NCBI GenBank assembly: GCA_002362735.1 | Contig: DEUU01000343.1 | Location: forward strand, 1 to 11,612 | DNA length: 11,612 bases | DNA from: Dehalococcoidia bacterium UBA3254 | GTDB lineage: Bacteria > Chloroflexota > Dehalococcoidia > Dehalococcoidales > UBA3254 | Direction: 5' to 3' | Part shown: positions 1-5,866 of the stretch, piece after piece | Layout: every line of letters starts with the position of its first letter | Numbering within the stretch: the stretch's first letter is position 1 | The notes under the pieces: generated by a model | The model's input: only the letters and a program-made list of their open reading frames with translations | Database searches by the model: none | Told to the model about the DNA's origin: nothing | Program-made: the position numbers and the translations under genes

Positions 1-2
1 GT

Positions 3-143
3 GCTATTATAGAATTTCTTTCAGTTGGGAAACAAGGCAGGCTCTTCATTTTCCTTACTGTTGCGGTCATTAGCATCCTTGGGAATTGTTCAAAAAGAAA
101 ATCTATAGAAGCTATCCTTTTGACCAGGGAAATAACTATCTAA
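3..143 (+). CDS. Possible C-terminal end of an upstream membrane protein (partial)
   Basis: A reading frame is open from the window edge for 46 codons and closes with TAA at 141-143. It encodes one hydrophobic stretch (around RLFIFLTVAVISILGNC) followed by a basic, then mixed tail, which looks like the last membrane segment and cytoplasmic end of a larger protein. No start codon context is visible because the frame enters from outside the window. An open stretch of this length is not rare by chance in A+T-rich DNA, so the hydrophobic pattern is the main support. No family can be named. Confidence 0.3.
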   Translation, partial: AIIEFLSVGKQGRLFIFLTVAVISILGNCSKRKSIEAILLTREITI

Positions 144-187
144 CTGTATTAGTCTATTCCCCCCGTTTGTAGGGTGTAAAAATAATA

Positions 188-238
188 ATTCAGTCTTAAA
201 TTAATATTCAGTGATAGTCTGTAACGATAGACTGTAAT
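188..238 (+). promoter_or_regulatory. Tandem and inverted repeats in the leader of the ABC transporter operon
   Basis: GATAGTCTGTAAC (213-225) is followed at once by GATAGACTGTAAT (226-238), a head-to-tail repeat matching at 11 of 13 positions. The same bases hold an inverted repeat, AGTCT (216-220) and AGACT (229-233), with an 8-base centre. ATTCAGT also occurs twice (188-194 and 206-212). The block ends nine bases before the ribosome binding site, where an operator would lie. I could not place a convincing -35/-10 pair. A dimeric repressor of the transporter is inference. Confidence 0.4.
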
Positions 239-257
239 GCCGGTAAAGAGGTGAAGC

Positions 258-1190
258 GTGAAAGTAATCCATGTAGAAAATCTCAAAAAAAGTTACGGAC
301 CAACTCCTGTACTTCAGGGAATCAACCTTGACATTAATGAGGGTGAGTTCTACGCCCTCATGGGACCTAACGGTTCAGGCAAAAGTACCTTATCCTCGAT
401 ACTGGCCTCGGTCACCAAATTTGATAGCGGCATCCTGCAAATCTATGGGAAGAAGCCTGATAAGGTACGACAAATGATTGCTTATATCCCACAGGATAAC
501 TTTGCGGTTCCACAACTTTCAGGGAGGGAGAATCTCCTCTATTTCGCCAGCATCCTGGGAATTGGGGGCCGGGCTGCCAGAGACATGGTAGACCAAATGC
601 TGGAAAAGGTTGGATTAACCAGGGAAGCTAATAAGCCATTTTCCCATTATTCCGGAGGCATGAAAAAGCGACTTGAGCTGGCCACGGCCCAATTCCCCGG
701 TGTACGAATTCTTATTCTGGACGAACCCACGACAGGATTGGACCCGGCTGCCCGGCGAGATTTCTTTACTCTGCTTAAACATATCAAACAAGACAAAACC
801 AGCATTTTCCTTATTACTCATATGGGGAGTGACGCCGAGTCAGCTTCAAAGGTGGGGCTCATTCATAAGGGCAGAATCATCGCGGAAGGAACTCCAGCAA
901 TGCTGCGTGCTCAATTTGCCCCAGATGAAACCATCACTATTGAAACGCCAAATGTGAGCGATGATTGTGAGACAGTTTTGAAGGCTTTCAGCGAAGGGCA
1001 CAAGTTTGCTTACCTTCCGGATGGCTATCGTATCTATGCCCACGATGGCGGGCAAATTCTCCCCGAGGTTGTCAAAGCGCTGAATCAATCAGGTATTACG
1101 ATAAACCGGACCGAGGTTTCCAAGCCTACCCTTGAAGACGTATTTTTTAAGTTAACTGAACACCCGATGCAGGAGGTGAAAATACAATGA
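258..1190 (+). CDS. ABC transporter ATP-binding protein (ABC-2 exporter type)
   Basis: This is the cytoplasmic ATPase subunit of an exporter and hydrolyses ATP to drive the permease encoded next to it. Its 310 residues show the full motif order: Walker A GPNGSGKST (36-44), Q-loop YIPQD (76-80), signature YSGGM (131-135), Walker B ILILDE (151-156), D-loop GLD (160-162) and the H-loop His188. After about residue 225 comes a C-terminal extension of roughly 85 residues ending in a TLEDVFFKLT motif, typical of DrrA/CcmA-like exporter ATPases with an accessory C-terminal domain. The start is GTG at 258, chosen because AAGAGGTG (246-253) lies just upstream. It overlaps the permease gene by four bases (ATGA), so the two are translationally coupled. 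The substrate cannot be read from sequence; drug, lipid or peptide export are all possible. Confidence 0.93.
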   Translation: MKVIHVENLKKSYGPTPVLQGINLDINEGEFYALMGPNGSGKSTLSSILASVTKFDSGILQIYGKKPDKVRQMIAYIPQDNFAVPQLSGRENLLYFASILGIGGRAARDMVDQMLEKVGLTREANKPFSHYSGGMKKRLELATAQFPGVRILILDEPTTGLDPAARRDFFTLLKHIKQDKTSIFLITHMGSDAESASKVGLIHKGRIIAEGTPAMLRAQFAPDETITIETPNVSDDCETVLKAFSEGHKFAYLPDGYRIYAHDGGQILPEVVKALNQSGITINRTEVSKPTLEDVFFKLTEHPMQEVKIQ

Positions 1191-1960
1191 GACAAATCTC
1201 GGGCACTTTTACCAAGACTATAAAATGCTTTATGAGAATACGGGCTGTATCCATTTTTACCATATTAATGCCCGTATTTCTTCTTCTTATCACCGGTGTT
1301 TCACTGAGCTCAAGCGTACCTAAATCTGATATACCTCTAGCTAAAGGCGTGCTTACCATTGCCATGGTGGCTTTTTCTCTCATGCTGGCCGGGATATTGA
1401 ATCTTGCAGGCTCTATAGCACGGGACCGCGAGACGGGGCTCCTGACCAAACTTAAGTCCATGCCTATCAGTCCCTGGCACGATTTCCTGGGGCGCATAAT
1501 GGGCTCCGGAATTCTTTCTCTTGTAGCAGTAGTTTTGATCATTGTGGTTGGTCTGATCTATGGAGCTCGTTTCAATGGCGCCATCGCAAACTACGCCGCG
1601 GCGATTGGTTTCCTGTTGCTTGCAATTATCTCGGCAGCCGGCATAGGCCTTATCATTGGATCATATACCAAGTTGCTCCTGGCAACATTCTTCACCGGAC
1701 TGGCGATAACCTTAATCACTGCATTTATCTCAGGTATCTTCATTCCCTATGAGTCTTTACCATCATCTTTACAGTCGTTTGCACAAGTCTATCCGATATC
1801 ATCTGCTGCTTCTTCCTCCACCTATTTGCTCCTTGGTGAGAGCGTAGCAGGATATAACCCGCTAACTCTAGGCCAGGTTACATCGACAACACTAATTGCG
1901 ATTGCATTCTTAACTGTGGGAGTGATTATCTATACCAGACAGGGATGGAAAAGAGATTGA
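1187..1960 (+). CDS. ABC-2 type membrane permease
   Basis: This is the membrane subunit of the exporter whose ATPase is encoded immediately upstream. The 257 residues contain about six hydrophobic helices (roughly 21-41, 53-76, 102-124, 133-154, 160-185, 232-250), as in the ABC-2 family. Between helices 2 and 3 lies the conserved cytoplasmic segment ARDRETGLLTKLKSMPIS, the ATPase-coupling region. Before the last helix is the family signature GIFIPYESLPSSLQ followed by a YPIS motif. The start ATG at 1187 overlaps the ATPase stop and has a perfect AGGAGGTG site (1171-1178) eight bases upstream. Length and topology are normal for a homodimeric ABC-2 permease, so this protein is probably present as two copies with two ATPases. 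The transported compound is unknown. Confidence 0.92.
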   Translation: MRQISGTFTKTIKCFMRIRAVSIFTILMPVFLLLITGVSLSSSVPKSDIPLAKGVLTIAMVAFSLMLAGILNLAGSIARDRETGLLTKLKSMPISPWHDFLGRIMGSGILSLVAVVLIIVVGLIYGARFNGAIANYAAAIGFLLLAIISAAGIGLIIGSYTKLLLATFFTGLAITLITAFISGIFIPYESLPSSLQSFAQVYPISSAASSSTYLLLGESVAGYNPLTLGQVTSTTLIAIAFLTVGVIIYTRQGWKRD

Positions 1961-2005
1961 GAACAAAGTGGGGTAACAAAAAGCCAAAGAATCAAAGCGG
2001 AAAAT

Positions 2006-3509
2006 ATGATGAATAAATCAATTATTATCATTGGCGCTGGAATCGCAGGTCTCTCTGCAGGTTGCTATGCACAAATGAATGGCTACCATTCCCAGATATT
2101 TGAAATGCATGATAAACCGGGAGGTGTGTACCGTCTGGGAACGAACGGGGTATACAATAGATGGTTGCCTCCATTGGGTCTATGGCTCTAGCCCGAGTGC
2201 CAGTTTTCACAGTGTTTGGGAAGAGCTTGGAGCCGTTCAGGACCGCAAGTTCATTAACCTTGATGAATATCGGAGAATTGAAGGAGCAGACGGTAAAATC
2301 TGGATACTCCATTCAGATTTAGACCAGCTCGAGAGACATACCAGGGAGTTCGCTCCAGAGGACGCTATATTAATCCATGAATTCATTAATGGAGCTCGTG
2401 CCATGTCTCGCCTTAAGTGGAAAATGGACAAGGCTCCAGAACTGAATACACTACTAGATAATCTCAAAATGATGCCTTCGATAGTACCTTTCCTGCCGAC
2501 TTTCCTCAAGTTCAGGAGGCTCACTACAGGACAATATGCCCAAAGATTTAAGAACCCGTTCTTACGTCGGGCTTTCACCGCTAGTTTCGCAGGTGATTTT
2601 GCGGAGTTTTCTTTACTCGCGAGGCAAGGGACACTCGGATTCCAACATACTAAACAGGCTGGGTGTCCTATTGGTGGCTCGTTGGAATTCGTACGAGCGA
2701 TTGAAAAGCGATACCTTAGCCTTGGCGGGCAAGTCCATTACCGTTCACCCGTAACGAGGATACTTGTGGAGGATAACCGGGCAGTGGGCATTCGTCTTCT
2801 CAAAGGGACAGAATATAGCGCAGATATTGTCATCTCAGCTGTTGATGGGCATTCTACAATCTTCAGCATGCTTGACGGCAAATTAATCAATGATAAGATT
2901 AAAGGATATTATTCAAAATTACCTTTATTCCAGCCTTTGCTTTATGTCGGTTTGGGAGTAGCCCGGTCTTTTCCCCCAGAGCCGCATGAGATAGTCTACA
3001 TTTTGGACAACCCCATCACAGTTGGGAATAAGGTATGCGACCGTATATGCCTGGATATTTATAGTTATGATCCAATATTCGCCCCGCCTGGAAAAACCTC
3101 ACTGGTGGCGTTCCTCTATGCCGACTATGATTACTGGAAAAAGCTGAGGCAGGAGAACCATGAAAAATACAATCAGGAAAAGGAAAAGGTAGCGAATCAA
3201 GTCATTGCATTCCTCGAGACACGCTTCCCGGGGCTAGTCAAGCAGGTAGAAATGTGTGATGTAGCCACTCCGGCGACTTGGGAACGTTATACAGGTAACT
3301 GGCGAGGCGCCTGGGAAGGTTGGATGCTTTCGAGCAAGGTTTTCATGACCCGTATGAGCAAAGAACTACCAGGATTGAAAAATTTCTATATGGTCAGTCA
3401 GTGGGTGGAACCAGGAGGGGGCACACCTGCCGTGGCTGCCTCGGGACGTAATAGGATCCAGGTTATTTGCAAGCGTGACCATATAAAGTTTATCACCACC
3501 AAGCCCTAA
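2006..3509 (+). pseudogene. Phytoene desaturase-like FAD/NAD(P)-dependent oxidoreductase, frameshifted
   Basis: The N-terminal part reads in one frame (2006-2191) and carries the FAD-binding Rossmann motif IIIIGAGIAGLSAG with an acidic residue at the end of strand 2 (IFE, E33) and the PGG motif. At the GTGTGT tract (2124-2129) the homologous frame changes, and the rest runs to 3509. Adding one GT unit restores PGGVCTVWERTGYTIDGC, the normal family sequence, and gives a product of about 501 residues, the usual family length. The C-terminus has the CrtI-type flavin motif EPGGGTPAVAASGRN. Members desaturate, saturate or isomerise polyene lipids such as carotenoids; the substrate here is unknown. 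The gene starts 45 bases after the permease, so it probably belongs to that operon. The upstream ribosome site is weak (AGCGGA, 1996-2001). The break may be a true mutation, phase variation or a sequencing error. Confidence 0.85.
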
Positions 3510-3781
3510 AAGGCGAAAAATGCAAATATAAGGAATGGGTTGTTCATCTACCCCCTGTTATTTTAAGCAGACTCCCTCTATTGAATTGACCAGAATTTTT
3601 TTGGAACTCACCCATGCTCGAGAAAGTCTTTCAGTACGGATTAACGTACATCCCGATATCCACGTAACATTAGAAACATTCCTTACAAAGTTTTACCTTT
3701 TACTATTGTCTAACGGATTCGTCACGTTGCGTTATATATAATAGTGAATAAAGAAAACGTCAGATAAAGGTGGAGTGATGA

Positions 3782-3965
3782 ATGTTCGCTGATCAAGTGG
3801 ATGCTGGAATTCGCAACCAGCGCGATCAGGTGGGGCCTTCTGTTGGCGCATCAAATCAGAACCATCTCCAAGCAAAGGTTAGGGAAACTAATTGGTCAAA
3901 TAAATGACTTCCAACTTTGTCAGGAAGTGCTAAAAGCTATTAAAGAACATCTGGATCTGGACTAA
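3782..3965 (+). pseudogene. Remnant of a MazF/PemK-family toxin (C-terminal part only)
   Basis: Codons from 3846 to the TAA at 3963-3965 read AHQIRTISKQRLGKL, then end in AIKEHLDLD. This matches residues 76-113 of the intact MazF at 11104-11469 at 26 of 38 positions. A 21-base stretch (3936-3956) matches the other gene (11134-11154, opposite strand) at all but one base. The first two thirds of the toxin, including the catalytic Arg and Thr region, are absent. Upstream of 3846 the likely frame changes: the ATG at 3782 opens a frame with AGIRNQ and QVGPSV, which resembles the segment normally before AHQIRT. The ATG at 3778 with a GGTGGAG site gives only MNVR. No antitoxin gene lies upstream. 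It cannot encode an active ribonuclease. Confidence 0.75.
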
Positions 3966-4062
3966 AGAGAGGTGGGAACCTAATCAATAAGGCTCAGCGA
4001 ATATTCCCGAATGCAGCTCATTCCAGTGAAGACAATTCAAATACCAAAAACAGGATTCTAAA

Positions 4063-4431
4063 CTATAATTCATGCTGGTGAAATTGTTGATCTTCATCGG
4101 AAAACTCGTTTTCTGAATGTTCCCGAAAGCCCTGATCATATATCGATTGCTCCCTGAATTCCGCGGAAACCGTTTTTCGGAAATCACCGCCCAGTTCAAT
4201 TAAGTCAGACTTAGGATCATCCCTCGTAATCAACTCCCGCAATTCAGCTTCCGATGCAGCTATAGGCGTAAAAGCCACATTTCCAGATGAGCCTTGGATA
4301 CGCTCAAACCATCCCATTTTGGTCCAGACAAAAATCCTTCCTTCATTCGGATCTTCCCGGTTAGTCCCATAAATGCGGAGTCGAGCGCCTCGGAATTCAT
4401 CCTGAATCATATCTTCTCTACTGTTCACCAT
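4063..4431 (-). CDS. Hypothetical acidic protein, 122 residues
   Basis: I do not recognise this protein. It has a good start: ATG at 4429-4431 (complement) preceded by GGAGGTG with a spacing of about four to six bases. The first half (about residues 12-60) looks like a compact beta-rich domain with aromatic residues (RLRIYGTN, RIFVWTKMGWFERIQG). The middle contains FTPIAASEAELRELI, probably a helix. The last 35 or so residues are very rich in Glu, Asp, Gln and His and are probably disordered. There is no signal peptide or membrane helix, so a cytoplasmic protein is expected. It stands alone, in the opposite direction to its neighbours, between the MazF remnant and the SPFH gene. Start quality and composition support a real gene; its role is unknown. 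Confidence 0.65.
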   Translation of the reverse strand: MVNSREDMIQDEFRGARLRIYGTNREDPNEGRIFVWTKMGWFERIQGSSGNVAFTPIAASEAELRELITRDDPKSDLIELGGDFRKTVSAEFREQSIYDQGFREHSENEFSDEDQQFHQHEL

Positions 4432-4814
4432 GTCACACCTCCGAGGGACTCATGTACAGAGGCTATCATTTTCATTATATATCCATAAGCTATCTCCATG
4501 TTTTGAGTATAGTTAAACTATGGTTTTAAAAACCCAGACACATGCCTGGAAACGTCTCCGGAACGCACGATCCAAACATCGCGTCTATTCACCACCAAGT
4601 CCTGGGAGAAGACCTAGCAGTTGAAAAAATATGACTGCAATTTGGCACGGTTGTGGCCAATTATTTGGAGTTGCTTGTGCTGGCTAATGGTAAACGCTAT
4701 TTAAAAAAAGGCGAATATAATATAAGTGCATATACTTATTGAGTGCTTATTAGAGTAGATAATTTTAAAACCTTCAGGCAAAAATTGGCTTTATAATATA
4801 GAGGAGGCTTGTAT
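4432..4814. other. Divergent intergenic region between the hypothetical protein and SPFH genes
   Basis: The region must hold the leaders of two divergent genes. A TATAAT hexamer lies at 4716-4721 without a matching -35 box. Another TATAAT (4792-4797) is too close to the SPFH ribosome site to serve it. An imperfect palindrome GGAAACGTCTCC lies at 4549-4560. The plus-strand frame 4542-4742 is open except for one TGA and is listed separately as a possible remnant. Nothing else is recognisable. Confidence 0.5.
4542..4742 (+). pseudogene. Possible small-gene remnant with one internal TGA
   Basis: From ATG 4542 the frame encodes 30 residues (ending GEDLAVEKI), meets TGA at 4632-4634, and stays open for another 35 codons (LQFGTVVANYLELLVL, then ANGKRYLKKGEYNIS) to a TGA at 4740-4742. 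Replacing the TGA with a sense codon would give about 66 residues of ordinary protein-like composition. No ribosome binding site is seen before the ATG. It could be a decayed gene, or chance. Confidence 0.2.
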
Positions 4815-5720
4815 ATGACAGGAACAATCATAGGTTCTGTAATAGGTTTCATTATTGTGGTCATTATCCTGGCTATGTCTATTCGCACACTGAGACCAAC
4901 TAACCGGGGTCTAATTGAAAGATTTGGTAGATATAACCGTTTCGCTAACCCGGGTATTGTCTTTCTTGTACCATTTATAGAGCATCTGATTCGAATCAAC
5001 ATCACTGAAAATATGATTGACGCCGGATTACAAGAAATTATTACCAGTGATAGCTTGAATGCTCAGGTTGACGCCCAGGTCTATTTCAAGGTACGCCCCG
5101 ATGAGGAGAGTGTCAAGGCATCCCAGTACAGTGTTTTTAACTACATGAGACAAATTGTTGCTCTGGCGCGAACCACATTAAGGAACATCATCGGGACTAT
5201 GTCCCTCAAAGAGGCCAACAGCGAACGCGGCAAAATCAATAGCTCCCTATATAATAATCTTGCTACCGAGACTAAGAGTTGGGGATTAGAGATCGTGCGT
5301 ACCGAACTTAAGGAGATCAACCCTCCAGCCGATGTCCAGGAGACAATGAACAAGGTGGTTAAGGCAAGTAACGAAAAGATCGCTGCTATTGACTTTGCGA
5401 CAGCGCGAGAGACACAGGCAGATGGTGAAAGGCGAGCGGCCATTAAGGTAGCTGAGGGACAAAAACAGGCGGCCATTCTGCAAGCCGAGGGCCAGAAGCA
5501 GGCGAAGATAACGGTAGCTGAGGGAGAAGCCCAAGCTATTAAATTAGTCAACGAAGCAGCAGATCAATACTTCAAGGGGAATGCACAATTACTGCGTCGA
5601 CTGCAGACGGTTGAACAGTCTCTTACTAACAATGCTAAAATAGTCGTCCCTCAAGATTCGTCACTTGTGAACGTTATCGGTGATCTAGCTGGCTTAGAGC
5701 GTCATCCGCCAACAAAATAA
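4815..5720 (+). CDS. SPFH/Band 7 domain protein (stomatin/QmcA-like)
   Basis: This is a membrane-anchored scaffold protein of the stomatin/prohibitin superfamily. Such proteins oligomerise into rings at the membrane and organise microdomains or protease complexes. The 301 residues comprise an N-terminal membrane helix (about 3-24), the SPFH domain with the typical GLIERFGRY and NPGIVFLVPF openings and LRNIIGTMSL in the middle, then an Ala/Glu/Gln-rich coiled coil with three near-repeats of 11 residues (VAEGQKQAAI, QAEGQKQAKI, VAEGEAQAIK). I place the start at ATG 4815, not the TTG at 4809, because GAGGAGG (4801-4807) is then seven bases away instead of one. No NfeD partner gene is adjacent, although many bacterial relatives are paired with one. 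No functional link with the neighbours is evident. Confidence 0.93.
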   Translation: MTGTIIGSVIGFIIVVIILAMSIRTLRPTNRGLIERFGRYNRFANPGIVFLVPFIEHLIRINITENMIDAGLQEIITSDSLNAQVDAQVYFKVRPDEESVKASQYSVFNYMRQIVALARTTLRNIIGTMSLKEANSERGKINSSLYNNLATETKSWGLEIVRTELKEINPPADVQETMNKVVKASNEKIAAIDFATARETQADGERRAAIKVAEGQKQAAILQAEGQKQAKITVAEGEAQAIKLVNEAADQYFKGNAQLLRRLQTVEQSLTNNAKIVVPQDSSLVNVIGDLAGLERHPPTK

Positions 5721-5866
5721 GCTGGTTGCCATTTCAAATCGGGAACGGAAGAACAAGATTATTTAACTTGGGCAGAACGCCTAACGAAAAGAGCAACTGA
5801 TTGGAAAGGTTTAGTTAGAGAGGAAAGGAATCATAAAGTCTCTTAACCGATGAAGAGGATACAAAG
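5721..5866 (+). other. SPFH-PPDK spacer with an open in-frame extension after the SPFH stop
   Basis: The SPFH frame stays open for 41 codons after its TAA (5718-5720), closing with TAA at 5844-5846. The hypothetical extension is hydrophilic and protein-like (EEQDYLTWAERLTKRATDW). There is no start codon with a ribosome site, so this may be a lost C-terminal extension, part of a former gene, or chance. No clear terminator or promoter was found. The PPDK ribosome site (GAAGAGG, 5852-5858) lies at the end of this spacer. Confidence 0.35.

Noticed and set aside
2079..3509. Oxidoreductase as an intact 476-residue protein starting at ATG 2079
   Set aside because: There is no ribosome site at that ATG, the first residues are the FAD domain read out of frame, and the true N-terminus lies in the other frame from 2006.
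3535..3741. Open frame of 68 codons after the oxidoreductase gene
   Set aside because: The ribosome-site-like AAGGA abuts the ATG, the composition is not distinctive and no motif is seen. I regard the 272-base gap as non-coding.
4068..4080. AATTCATGCTGG shared with the 3' end of mazF (11119-11130, opposite strand)
   Set aside because: Twelve-base matches are expected several times by chance in a window of this size, and the similarity does not extend.
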